The position numbers and the translations under genes are program-made. A stretch of DNA of 35,316 nt. Source: Kangiellaceae bacterium. GTDB taxonomy: Bacteria; Pseudomonadota; Gammaproteobacteria; Enterobacterales; Kangiellaceae. The notes beneath the pieces were generated by a model. The model did not search any database. It was given only the letters and a program-made list of their open reading frames with translations, and had not been told where the DNA came from. This document shows positions 8,322 to 17,379 of the stretch, piece by piece (within the stretch, counting starts at the first letter, position 1; every line of letters starts with the position of its first letter). The stretch covers positions 1-35,316 of the forward strand of contig JAHRVB010000130.1 in NCBI GenBank assembly GCA_019090895.1, in the 5' to 3' direction.

Positions 8322-10097
8322 ATGCCATTTTTTGAATCAATACGACTAAGACTGGGGAGTTTAGATGCGCTTCCTGCTCTTGCTGCGCTTGGTTTTATCA
8401 GTGGTATTTTGGCCGGTGGTGTGATTGTTTTATTTCGCCTATTCATAGAAAGCGGCTTGGTTTTATGGCATACCAATGAATCCAACGGTGATTTCGAGAC
8501 CGCGCCTTGGTGGTTTAGACTCATTCTCCCAACACTTGGTGGCATCCTAGTCGGTTACATACTGCATAAAGTCGGCAAGAATTATCGACAGGTAGGTGTC
8601 GCCCATGTCATCGAGCGGATGACTTTTCACCAGGGCTATCTCAATTGGCGCAACGCGTTGGTTCAATTCCTAATTGGCGGCTTAACCATTGCTACTGGCC
8701 AGTCAGTTGGTCGAGAAGGTCCCGGTATTCATTTAGGTTCGGCCTCTGGAAGTTGGCTGGGACAACAAATGAAGCTGCCAAACAACAGTATTCGAATACT
8801 GGTCGGCTGCGGTACAGCGGCCGCGATATCAGCAAGTTTCAATACGCCATTAGCAGGAGTCATTTTCGCTATGGAAGTAGTGATGATGGAATATACTGTC
8901 AGCAGTTTTATTCCTCTCATTCTTTCATCCGTCTCGGCCGCTATTTTATCCAGAATCGTTTTTGGCAACGATATCGCATTTATAGTCCCATCTCTTGATT
9001 TGAATTCCTTATGGGAAATTCCGAATTTTGTTCTATTGGGTGTGGTTATTGGTACCATTGCTAGCCTTTTTATTATGGGAACAAGTATCGTAACCAAACA
9101 ATCAAGTAAATGGTCAGCCTGGCTCAAATGCAGCGTTGCAGGAACATCGGTCGGGATAATAGCCCTTGCAGCTCCTCAAATAATGGGGATCGGTTATGAC
9201 ACGGTTAATTCAGCATTACACGGTAACCTGAGTTTACAGATTCTTGGGATTGCATTTGTAGGGAAATTGCTTGCTACTATTATATGTTCTGGATTGTCAT
9301 TACCCGGAGGAGCAATTGGTCCCAGCATGTTTATCGGTGCTATGGCAGGCGGAATCATCGGTTCTATTGGCGCAATGGTTTTACCCGATTTTGCCTCAGA
9401 ATATGCCTTCTATTCTATGGTGGGCATGGCAACAATGATGAGTGCGATCTTACAGGCTCCGCTTGCTGCTTTGATGGCATTATTGGAGCTCACTAATAAT
9501 CCTAATATTCTACTACCAGGGATGATCGCGGTAGTTGTCAGCAATTTAGTGGTTTCTCAAATATTTAAACAGTCTTCTATATTCCATTCGCAGTTAAGAG
9601 CCAAGGGGCTAGAACTTAGAATAAATCCGCTATCTCAATTTTTAAGAAGTGTCGGGGTAGCTGGCTTAATGGAACGTAAACTAGTCGTGCAAGAAAAAAT
9701 TCTCAGTTACGACGAGGCGGAACAATTACTCGACACCGTTCCTCGATGGATTTTGGTCAGACAAGATAAGGTACCAACCTCTTTGCTAGCGGCCAATGAT
9801 TTAGCTCGATATATTTTGGAACTGAAAGAACGCCAAGCTGAGAAAGATAACGAAGAAAATGATGGCGTCCCAAGACCTATCAAGCATCAAATTGACTTAT
9901 TAGCGATTCCCGCAGATCGACAGGATGTAGCTTCGGTCTATTTACAAGCGAATCTTGAAGAAGCCCTCGATACTATGGAAAGAGAAAACGTCAATGCTGT
10001 TTATATTTTTAGAACCACAACACCAACATCCGATAAGATTTACGGAATTTTGACCAAAGAAAAAATTGAATCTCATTACAGCTATAAAAGAAAATAA
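8322..10097 (+). CDS. ClC-family chloride channel or transporter
   Basis: The 591-residue product is a polytopic inner-membrane ClC protein with a cytoplasmic C-terminal extension. The gating-glutamate motif is intact (GREGPGIHLGS near residues 131-141), as is the FNTPLAG helix start. GGAIGPSMFIG replaces the usual GxFxP motif. Aligned by eye to E. coli ClC-ec1, the internal proton glutamate E203 is Val (FAMEVV against FIIEEM), and anion-coordinating S107 and Y445 become Val and Phe. The protein may thus be a channel or an atypical exchanger. The last 130 residues resemble a degenerate CBS pair (QANLEEALDTMERENVNAV). The start has no strong Shine-Dalgarno. Confidence 0.88.
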   Translation: MPFFESIRLRLGSLDALPALAALGFISGILAGGVIVLFRLFIESGLVLWHTNESNGDFETAPWWFRLILPTLGGILVGYILHKVGKNYRQVGVAHVIERMTFHQGYLNWRNALVQFLIGGLTIATGQSVGREGPGIHLGSASGSWLGQQMKLPNNSIRILVGCGTAAAISASFNTPLAGVIFAMEVVMMEYTVSSFIPLILSSVSAAILSRIVFGNDIAFIVPSLDLNSLWEIPNFVLLGVVIGTIASLFIMGTSIVTKQSSKWSAWLKCSVAGTSVGIIALAAPQIMGIGYDTVNSALHGNLSLQILGIAFVGKLLATIICSGLSLPGGAIGPSMFIGAMAGGIIGSIGAMVLPDFASEYAFYSMVGMATMMSAILQAPLAALMALLELTNNPNILLPGMIAVVVSNLVVSQIFKQSSIFHSQLRAKGLELRINPLSQFLRSVGVAGLMERKLVVQEKILSYDEAEQLLDTVPRWILVRQDKVPTSLLAANDLARYILELKERQAEKDNEENDGVPRPIKHQIDLLAIPADRQDVASVYLQANLEEALDTMERENVNAVYIFRTTTPTSDKIYGILTKEKIESHYSYKRK

Positions 10098-10173
10098 TTG
10101 AGTTGCCAAGAAATCCTGACATATGCTTCTCATTTTTATCTCTAGATGCTAAATAATAAAGACTCTATTAATT

Positions 10174-11208
10174 ATGATTATTGAAAATGTTGCACAAACA
10201 ATCGGTAATACCGACCTGCTAAGAATAAAGTCACTTTCAGACTTAACGGGTTGTGAGATTCTAATTAAATGTGAACATCAGAACCCCGGTGGCAGCATCA
10301 AGGATAGAGCTGCACTGCAAATGGTGGCTGATGCGATTGATAATGGCCATTTAAAACCTGGGATGACAATTGTAGAAGGCACTGCCGGCAATACAGGCAT
10401 CGGACTCGCTCTAGTCGCAAAAGCATTGGGGTTCAATCTCATAGTCGTAATGCCAAAGGGACAAACCCCAGAAAAAGAACGATTAATCGAATTACATGGT
10501 GCAGAACTTAAATTGGTCGATGCGTGCCCATTTGCTAATCAAAATCATTTTTATCACACGGCAAGACGAATAGCTGAAGAAAACGATAATTATTGGTGGG
10601 CCGATCAATTCGAGAATACCAGTAACTATCGAGCGCATTATAGCCGCACTGGACCAGAAATTTGGCGACAAACCGGTGGAAAAATAGACGCTCTTGTATC
10701 GGTATGTGGTACAGGTGGTACTATCGGTGGCAACTCGAAATATTTAGTTGAAAAGAACCCACAAATCTTAAATTGGCTAGTTGACCCTGATGGCTCGGGG
10801 ATTCACAACTATCTTAAGACTGGTCAGTATACCGCCAGTGAAGGGAGTTCATTCACTGAAGGAATCGCGATAATGAGGCTGGTAGAAAACTTTAAAGCCG
10901 CTAAAATACACCGGTCTATTAATTTGCCTGATAAAGATTTAGTCGCCATTTCTCGGTATGTACGTGATCATGACGGGATCGTTTTAGGGTCTAGTTCTGC
11001 TCTTAATGTTGCTGGAGCATTGTTTGCGGCTGCTAAGATGGGCAAAGACAAATGCATCGTTACTTTTTCCTGTGATTTAGGTGAACGCTCCTATTCAAAG
11101 CTGTGGAATCCAGATTTCCTAACGACCAAAACAATCGATAGCCAGCAATCGAATGTTCCACAGTTATTTAAAGAATACCAACAAAATGACAATTATCTTA
11201 GTCTTTAG
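10174..11208 (+). CDS. Cysteine synthase-like PLP enzyme
   Basis: This 344-residue fold-type II PLP enzyme belongs to the cysteine synthase / cystathionine beta-synthase family. Such enzymes replace the beta substituent of O-acetylserine or serine with a sulfur nucleophile. The PLP lysine is K43 in GGSIKDRAAL. The substrate loop reads EGTAGNTGIG (68-77) rather than the common EPTSGNTGI, and the phosphate cradle is CGTGGTIGG (178-186). These differences set it apart from classic CysK, so the exact substrate pair is uncertain. It lies 76 bp after the ClC gene on the same strand; no obvious functional link to that gene is visible. Confidence 0.85.
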   Translation: MIIENVAQTIGNTDLLRIKSLSDLTGCEILIKCEHQNPGGSIKDRAALQMVADAIDNGHLKPGMTIVEGTAGNTGIGLALVAKALGFNLIVVMPKGQTPEKERLIELHGAELKLVDACPFANQNHFYHTARRIAEENDNYWWADQFENTSNYRAHYSRTGPEIWRQTGGKIDALVSVCGTGGTIGGNSKYLVEKNPQILNWLVDPDGSGIHNYLKTGQYTASEGSSFTEGIAIMRLVENFKAAKIHRSINLPDKDLVAISRYVRDHDGIVLGSSSALNVAGALFAAAKMGKDKCIVTFSCDLGERSYSKLWNPDFLTTKTIDSQQSNVPQLFKEYQQNDNYLSL

Positions 11209-11652
11209 CATCAGGGAATGAAAAGTTATTTACTTTGTAATAGAAAACTGATGTTCGCCGATTTTTAGCTTCACCTTGTGAGTCGTCAGCATTAATCGAA
11301 TTTCACCGCTATCGAAAAAATGCTAAGCCCGGAGAAGTTTCAAACAATAGCGATCATCCGAGCCGATCGCAATTAGTCCAATAGAATCAATATACTCGCT
11401 GCCACTCATTACTATTAGCCTCATCATTATTACCCTGCGCTATTCATTTTCGTTAATTTATAATAATTAATTTCATTGTTAAATTAAAACTGCGTTCAAT
11501 CATCCTCGCGTTCTCGATATTATTAATCTAGACTTACTCTTATGCATTATTAAATTGGCTTTTTGCGCGATTCTACAAGGATCTAAGACAATAACTAATG
11601 CTATAATCGCGCCCCAAAATTCCATTAACAACCGTGAAAACCAAGATATAAT
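11209..11652. other. 444-bp gap before rapA with cryptic minus-strand frame
   Basis: No annotated-quality gene lies here. On the minus strand a 60-codon frame runs from ATG 11409 to TAA 11230, interrupted by one TAG at codon 29; a GAGG lies about 9 nt before the ATG. This may be a decayed small gene or chance. The right part (11440-11640) is AT-rich and ends in the rapA promoter. Confidence 0.4.
11599..11607 (+). promoter_or_regulatory. Extended -10 promoter of rapA
   Basis: TGCTATAAT is a perfect extended -10 element (TG-n-TATAAT), 45 nt upstream of the rapA ATG. No recognisable -35 hexamer lies 17 nt upstream, which is typical of extended -10 promoters. Confidence 0.55.
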
Positions 11653-14538
11653 ATGACCGAATTTGCTATAGGCCAACGCTGGCTAAGTGAAAATGAAACA
11701 GAACTTGGACTTGGAATCATTGAACGATTAGATCACAGGTTAGTGACAGTATACTTTCCTGCGACTGAAGAACAGAGAACCTACGCTGTAGATAACGCTC
11801 CTCTTTCAAGAATAGCGTATGAAGAAGGTGATCAAATAGAAACCCTTCATGGTGACCAACTAACGGTTGAACGGGTAGAGCCTCATAATGGAACTCTCGT
11901 TTATATGGTTAAAGCCGATCCATCGAGCGAACAACTCGTTCCTGTTCCGGAAACTCAACTCAATCACTTTTTAGATCTCGACCGTGCAACCGACCGATTA
12001 TTTTCAGGACAGATAGATTCCTTAAAATGGTTTGAGCTTCGATATTCAGCCATGAAAGCAAGAGAGAAACAACAAAGCTCTCAAATCATTGGTTTACAAG
12101 GTCCACGGGTGGATTTAATCGGTCACCAATTACACATTGCTTCAGAAGTGGGCAACCGATTTGCTCCTCGTGTTTTACTTTCCGATGAAGTTGGTTTGGG
12201 TAAAACAATCGAAGCTGGGATGATAATACATCAACAACTGATCAGCCAAAGAGCTCAACGAGTACTGATCTTAGTCCCCCAAACCTTGATTCATCAATGG
12301 TTTGTCGAAATGATAAGACGTTTTAATTTACACTTCAGCATTTTTGATCAGTCTCGTATCGACTCGCTGGTTGATATTGATCAAGACGAATTGGCAGAAC
12401 TAGGCCTCGAAGATGCCATTGATTTAGATTCAATCCAATTAGAAAACCCTTACCTTAGTGAACAGTTAGTACTCTGCTCGACTGAGTTTATGGCGCAATG
12501 TGATATCAATCAAATGGCTACGGGAGAATGGGATCTACTGGTCGTCGATGAAGCACATCACTTAGAATGGCATCCAGAGCAACCGAGCAAAGAGTACTTG
12601 AGGGTAGAGAGCATTGCACAAAATACCCCAGGACTATTACTCCTCTCCGCAACTCCCGAACAACTCGGACAAGATGGTCACTTTGCTCGATTACGGTTAT
12701 TAGACCCGAATCGATTTTATGATCTTAATAAATTTGTTGAAGAACAAAATCAATATGCACCGATTGCAGATTTAGTTTCTGAACTCGAACTCAATGAAAC
12801 TTGGTCTACAGACTTAAAGAAAAAAGCGGCTCAATACATCACCGATTGCGAAATAGTCGAAAATAACAAGCCGACTATTCTGCGTGAATTACTCGACCGC
12901 AATGGTACCGGTAGAGTTGTTTATCGTAATACACGAAAAAACATTAAGGGATTCCCTAATCGAGTCTTGATGCCCTACGCACTGAGCAGTGCGCCTGAGT
13001 ACCAAGCATTGCAGCTCGATTTACCCGACGATTTAGAGCTCGCCGTTCAACAACTGATCCATCCTGAAACTCAACTCGAAGATGCCAGTTGGTGTGAGTT
13101 TGACCCAAGAGTTGTATGGTTAAAAGATTTCTTAAAGTCTCACCGCAATGAAAAAATAGTCATCATCTGCGCCAACAAAGATACCGCTATCAACCTTGAT
13201 CTTTATTGCCGGTTTAAACTCGGAATAAATTGTTGCACGTTCCACGAAGACTTAGATTTAATCAGCCGAGATAGAGCTGCAGCCCATTTTGCAGATTCTG
13301 AAGACGGCGCTCAAGCGATGTTTTGTTCAGAAATAGGAAGCGAAGGTCGAAACTTCCAGTTTAGTCATCATCTCGTATTAATGGATTTACCTCTCAACCC
13401 CGATTTATTAGAACAAAGAATTGGTCGCCTTGACCGTATAGGTCAGGCTCAAGACATCCAAATTCATGTACCTTACATGCAGGATACAGCTCAACATATT
13501 TTGTTCGACTGGTATCACACCGGCATGCACGCATTCGAAAAGACCAATGCTGCAGGTGGAAAGATTTTCGTGCAGACTAAATCAAAACTGCTCGAGTCTT
13601 TACGCCACGCAAACAATCAAGAATTTCGCGAACAGCTACTTGATGAAACCGCTAAGTTGGCGATCGATATTAATCATGATTTGGCTCACGGAAAAGACAA
13701 GTTACTGGAGTTATCTTCCTTCAATCCAGAAAATGCACAGCGGCTAATTGAGTTAGTCGAGGAAATGGATGAAAAATCACCTCAAAACTTTATGCAACAA
13801 ACCTGGAATAGATTTGGCGTTGATTTCGAAGACCACTCAGAAAAAGCTTACGTTATAAGACCCGGTAACCACATGTATGTGGGTGCTTTCCCGGGTTTAT
13901 CGGATGATGGCCTAACCGCAACCTTTGACCGAAAAACAGCACTTAGCAGAGATGATATGCATTATTTGACTTGGGAACACCCAATGATCACTGGTGCAAT
14001 AGATTTAATTCTGGGCGAAAATAAGGGAAATGCAAGTGTTTGCATCCTAAAGAATAAGGCGATAAAAGCCGGCACTATACTGGTCGAATCCCTTTATAAA
14101 CTAGAATGTACTGCGCCTAAATATCTGCAAGCACAGCGCTTTTTGCCCTATCGTTGTTTCCGATTCTTGACCGATATCAATGGCTCCGATCTCGCACCCA
14201 AAGTGGGTCATCGTAACATTAGCAATCAATGCTCAAAACTAGATAAAAGAAACGCACGTCTTGTACTGAAGAGTGAAGAGAAAGATCTAAAGAGTATTCT
14301 TGAAAAAACCGATAAACTTGCACACAAGCAAGCGGATCAATTCTTGTCGAACATTGTTGAATCCATGCAACATCAACAAACAGAGGAATTGAACCGTTTA
14401 ACTTCATTGCAAAAGAAAAATCCAAATATTCGTGAAGATGAACTGGTCTTCCTAAAGAAACAAACTGAATTACTTGCCAAGTACCTAGGAGATGCTCAAT
14501 TGCAACTTGAAGCTGTACGAGTTATTGTCGCTATTTAG
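11653..14538 (+). CDS. rapA: RNA polymerase-associated ATPase RapA
   Basis: RapA (HepA) is a Swi2/Snf2 ATPase that binds RNA polymerase and promotes its recycling. The 961-residue product matches the E. coli length. Tudor-like N-terminal domains (residues 1-105) are followed by the helicase core: Walker A DEVGLGKT (178-185), motif II DEAH (299-302), motif III LLLSATP (about 333-339), and a second RecA lobe with IGSEGRNFQFSHH and QRIGRLDRIGQ (motif VI). The C-terminal RapA-specific region is long and helical. The stop is followed by a strong intrinsic terminator, so rapA is probably a single-gene transcript. Confidence 0.97.
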   Translation: MTEFAIGQRWLSENETELGLGIIERLDHRLVTVYFPATEEQRTYAVDNAPLSRIAYEEGDQIETLHGDQLTVERVEPHNGTLVYMVKADPSSEQLVPVPETQLNHFLDLDRATDRLFSGQIDSLKWFELRYSAMKAREKQQSSQIIGLQGPRVDLIGHQLHIASEVGNRFAPRVLLSDEVGLGKTIEAGMIIHQQLISQRAQRVLILVPQTLIHQWFVEMIRRFNLHFSIFDQSRIDSLVDIDQDELAELGLEDAIDLDSIQLENPYLSEQLVLCSTEFMAQCDINQMATGEWDLLVVDEAHHLEWHPEQPSKEYLRVESIAQNTPGLLLLSATPEQLGQDGHFARLRLLDPNRFYDLNKFVEEQNQYAPIADLVSELELNETWSTDLKKKAAQYITDCEIVENNKPTILRELLDRNGTGRVVYRNTRKNIKGFPNRVLMPYALSSAPEYQALQLDLPDDLELAVQQLIHPETQLEDASWCEFDPRVVWLKDFLKSHRNEKIVIICANKDTAINLDLYCRFKLGINCCTFHEDLDLISRDRAAAHFADSEDGAQAMFCSEIGSEGRNFQFSHHLVLMDLPLNPDLLEQRIGRLDRIGQAQDIQIHVPYMQDTAQHILFDWYHTGMHAFEKTNAAGGKIFVQTKSKLLESLRHANNQEFREQLLDETAKLAIDINHDLAHGKDKLLELSSFNPENAQRLIELVEEMDEKSPQNFMQQTWNRFGVDFEDHSEKAYVIRPGNHMYVGAFPGLSDDGLTATFDRKTALSRDDMHYLTWEHPMITGAIDLILGENKGNASVCILKNKAIKAGTILVESLYKLECTAPKYLQAQRFLPYRCFRFLTDINGSDLAPKVGHRNISNQCSKLDKRNARLVLKSEEKDLKSILEKTDKLAHKQADQFLSNIVESMQHQQTEELNRLTSLQKKNPNIREDELVFLKKQTELLAKYLGDAQLQLEAVRVIVAI

Positions 14539-14566
14539 TCTTATGTTATTTCAGCCTACACGGGCT

Positions 14567-14618
14567 GGTGGTTTTATTTATTGAAAGAATAAAACCACCT
14601 TTGCTTTGTGTTTTTTTT
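14567..14618 (+). terminator. rapA intrinsic terminator
   Basis: GGTGGTTTTATT (14567-14578) pairs perfectly with AATAAAACCACC (14588-14599) around a 9-nt loop, and an 8-T run follows at 14611-14618. The T-run starts 11 nt after the stem, slightly farther than ideal. It lies 29 bp after the rapA stop. Confidence 0.75.
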
Positions 14619-14662
14619 CACCAAGCTTTTATATTCTTGATTGCCGATTGACAACCCGTCAG

Positions 14663-15424
14663 TCAGTTATTTACTGATAGAGTGAATTTCAGCTGCTGGT
14701 CTAAGACTATTTCTGAACAAGATATTTTAGCGCCATAAGCGACTACTTCGACACCTTTTTCAATGGCTTGTTGCAATAGCTCTGCATATTTGGAATCTAT
14801 ATGCCGTGCAACGGTCACTTCCTTTATACCCGTGTGTTGTACCATAAAAAATAAAATAGCTCGATGACCAGCTTCGACACAGTGAATCAGTTCACGTAAA
14901 TGTTTTTGACCGCGCGTGGTTACCGAATCTGGAAAGCAGCCCAGCTCGTTTGTGTCTTTAGCTTTCTGCGACTGATCTTGATTGAACACGTCTGGGTCTT
15001 TTAAAGTGACGCTTTTGACTTCAATGTAGGTTTTAGTTTGGTCTGTATGATTCACTAACACATCAATACGGCTACTTTCTTCGCCATATTTAACTTCTTT
15101 TAAAACAGACTCTATTGAGCTGAGTTGTTTTATTTTATCAGCTAAAATCGCATCGTAGACTAACTGATTCGCGAATTGAGTATTTACTCCGATCAAATGC
15201 CCTTGCTCGTTTTCCGCCAACACCCACGTATATAAGTACTTACGTTTTGGGTTATGACTGTTTTGTAGCCAAACCCTCCATCCTTCACTCCAACAATTTT
15301 TCATTGAACCAGTATTAGGACAATGTACGGTAATCTCACCAAGCTCAGGGTGGGTGACATCCGCAAGAAATCGTTTATAGCGCTTGATTAAGCGAGCGGG
15401 TTCTAAGGGGGGCTCAAAATGCAT
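14663..15424 (-). CDS. sfsA: SfsA family DNA-binding/nuclease-like protein
   Basis: The 253-residue product is a full-length SfsA homologue (sugar fermentation stimulation protein). Family members combine an N-terminal OB-like domain with a C-terminal PD-(D/E)XK-nuclease-like fold. The conserved start runs EPPLEPARLIKRYKRFLADV, with HCPNTGSM near 34-41. The nuclease-like core shows RIDVLV near 139-144 and YIEVKSVTL near 152-160, and a later GCFPDSVTTRG stretch is also conserved. It was first described in E. coli as stimulating maltose use; the molecular role is unclear. A short AATAAACG tandem repeat lies directly upstream of its start. Confidence 0.93.
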   Translation of the reverse strand: MHFEPPLEPARLIKRYKRFLADVTHPELGEITVHCPNTGSMKNCWSEGWRVWLQNSHNPKRKYLYTWVLAENEQGHLIGVNTQFANQLVYDAILADKIKQLSSIESVLKEVKYGEESSRIDVLVNHTDQTKTYIEVKSVTLKDPDVFNQDQSQKAKDTNELGCFPDSVTTRGQKHLRELIHCVEAGHRAILFFMVQHTGIKEVTVARHIDSKYAELLQQAIEKGVEVVAYGAKISCSEIVLDQQLKFTLSVNN

Positions 15425-15433
15425 CAGTATTTC

Positions 15434-15465
15434 CGTTTATTCGTTTATTCGTTTATTCGTTTATT
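15434..15465. repeat. Tandem 8-bp repeat (CGTTTATT)x4 before sfsA
   Basis: Four perfect copies of CGTTTATT (read AATAAACG on the coding strand) lie 10 bp upstream of the sfsA start and continue into a partial copy. They overlap the stop codon of the upstream response regulator gene (TAA at 15461-15463). Copy-number change would alter only the spacing upstream of sfsA, since the first copy already contains the upstream stop codon. Confidence 0.85.
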
Positions 15466-16717
15466 CGTATAATACTATATCTTGACCAGCGTCTTGCGCT
15501 CGCTGCAACAATTCATCACACCCTTGTAACATTGAAGTGAGTTGGCCGCCGAGCTTTTCTTTATCATCGCATGTGGATAGCCCAACACTAATCGACATAA
15601 ATTTTTGCTCGCCACCAAACTCTAGTTCGAGCGAGGAAATTTTTTGTCTAAAATCATCTAACAAATCATAAGCTTGTTGTTGATCCACATTATTGATAAA
15701 TACTACGTACTCCGAGCCATTAAGTCGTCCTGTTAATGCCTCTTTAAAATAACTTATTAATTCTCTAGCGAATTCCTGAACGACTCGGTCGCCATAAGAA
15801 TGATAAACATTATTAAACGCTCTAAAGTTATCAATTTCAATAATAGCGAGTGCATAACCTGACTCATCATTATTACTGGCTTTGATCGCCGATTCTGCCG
15901 ATTGATAAAAATATCGTCGGTTGTAAAGACCGCTCAAATAATCTCTATTGGCCGCATCTCTAATTTTTTCAATGGCCTCTAAAGATTCGATATTGTGAAT
16001 AATTCGGCAATAAAACTCCTCTTGTATGAATGGTTTGCGAAGAAAATCATTAGCGCCATTTTTAATGAATTTCGCTGAAAGCGAGGCATTTCCGTCTCCC
16101 GACAATCCGATGATGGTCAGGTCTTGTTTGTCGTATTTACTTCTGATGAGTTTTACCAATTCAAACCCATCAATCTCTGGCATATTATAATCAGTGATTA
16201 CAAGCCGAATATCTTGATTTTCAATTAGTCGCTTTATCGCGTTCTTGGCTCCATCAGCTTCTACAACTTGAAACAGGTATTTTTTAAGTAATTTAGAACA
16301 CTGTTTACGAGCAACCAATGAATCATCAACCACCAAAACTTTTATTTTATGATTACGATGCAATCGACCGATAAGTTTGAGGGCATAATTATAGAAAAAA
16401 CGGCTTTCTTTAATCACATAATCAACAATGCCTTTATCAAAAAGTTGATCACGACGCTTTTCATTATAACTGGCAGTTAGAACAATGGTTGGCAACTTTT
16501 TGCCTAACACTAAATCGACCACCTCACCTTTGGGCGCGTCGGGAAGATTTAAATCGACGACGGCTGCAAAATATTTTTCAGGAGCATCGCCAATCAAAGA
16601 ATCAGCTTGTGCAAACGATTCAGCGAAGTCAGCTTCGAATTCGCCATAATCTTGAATCAGCCGACGTAGCACTTTGAGCACCAGCGCGCTATCTTCGACA
16701 ATTAGAACTTTTTTCAT
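15461..16717 (-). CDS. Response regulator, REC-REC-degenerate GGDEF
   Basis: The 418-residue protein has two receiver domains: REC1 (about 1-120, phospho-acceptor D55, Lys K103) and REC2 (about 125-245, DD at 131-132, acceptor D176, Lys K228). A GGDEF-fold domain follows (about 255-415). The GGDEF signature reads NGSEY (333-337), with the catalytic third residue Asp replaced by Ser, and no RxxD I-site is seen before it. Diguanylate cyclase activity is therefore doubtful; it may be a GTP- or c-di-GMP-binding effector or a pseudoenzyme. A good Shine-Dalgarno (GGGGAA) precedes the ATG. No cognate kinase gene is adjacent. Confidence 0.88.
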   Translation of the reverse strand: MKKVLIVEDSALVLKVLRRLIQDYGEFEADFAESFAQADSLIGDAPEKYFAAVVDLNLPDAPKGEVVDLVLGKKLPTIVLTASYNEKRRDQLFDKGIVDYVIKESRFFYNYALKLIGRLHRNHKIKVLVVDDSLVARKQCSKLLKKYLFQVVEADGAKNAIKRLIENQDIRLVITDYNMPEIDGFELVKLIRSKYDKQDLTIIGLSGDGNASLSAKFIKNGANDFLRKPFIQEEFYCRIIHNIESLEAIEKIRDAANRDYLSGLYNRRYFYQSAESAIKASNNDESGYALAIIEIDNFRAFNNVYHSYGDRVVQEFARELISYFKEALTGRLNGSEYVVFINNVDQQQAYDLLDDFRQKISSLELEFGGEQKFMSISVGLSTCDDKEKLGGQLTSMLQGCDELLQRAQDAGQDIVLYE

Positions 16718-17379
16718 TTATTCCCCGATTCTACAACAAACACAAATACACTCTCTCATTACACTATGCAACAAGCCTAATGAAATCGAATTCAACGACG
16801 ATTACCAACAACCAAGTCACTAAGCTACTACCGAACTGAATCAAGTTTGGCTTAAATTGAGTGACTAGTTTTAGTATAGTCAATATAGAAATTGCCTACT
16901 AAATAGATTAATAGGCGCCTTACCGACTCTCTTGAATATTAATCGGACTAAAGAAATGCTTAAACTTTAGATTTATTTATCTCGTGAGCAAATATTTTTC
17001 TAACGCTATTTATGTTGCAATGCGATTTATGTAATTTATTTGATACCCTCCATTTATTGAACAATAGTTATCCCAAGTCTCTACGTTTGAGTTAAAAAAA
17101 ACCTTAGCATAACCTCTTTAGACCCGAATATAGGGGCCGTCACCGTATTTGAGAGCTTGTCAGGATTCTTCTGATTAGAACGAAGAAAAAAGAATTTTAT
17201 AATTTGCAAACTCTCCAACTGGTATGACCTCCGACGTTATCCGTTGACAATGATTCTATCTAAGATAGCTTCAAACAGCCCTTTTGAGCGCTACTTGTAA
17301 CGGCGTAATTAAGAATCATGTTGTATGGCATTTTTGACTTCCCTAAAAATTTTAAATAACCAGGAAAGGAAAACTTAGA
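16718..17379. other. Long AT-rich intergenic region
   Basis: These 662 bp separate the divergent response regulator and secreted hydrolase genes. I see no reading frame of coding character. A 52-nt hairpin candidate lies at 16815-16866. The plus-strand promoter for the hydrolase is not clear: a TTGACA at about 17244 has no good -10 partner. The AGGAAAGG just before the hydrolase ATG is a strong Shine-Dalgarno. Confidence 0.55.
16815..16866. repeat. Two-part hairpin upstream of response regulator
   Basis: AGTCACT (16815-16821) pairs with AGTGACT (16860-16866), and inside it CCGAACT (16831-16837) pairs with AGTTTGG (16844-16850, one G-U) around a 6-nt loop. A few extra pairs are possible. It starts about 100 bp upstream of the response regulator start, so it could be a 5' leader structure or an operator dyad. 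Confidence 0.35.
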
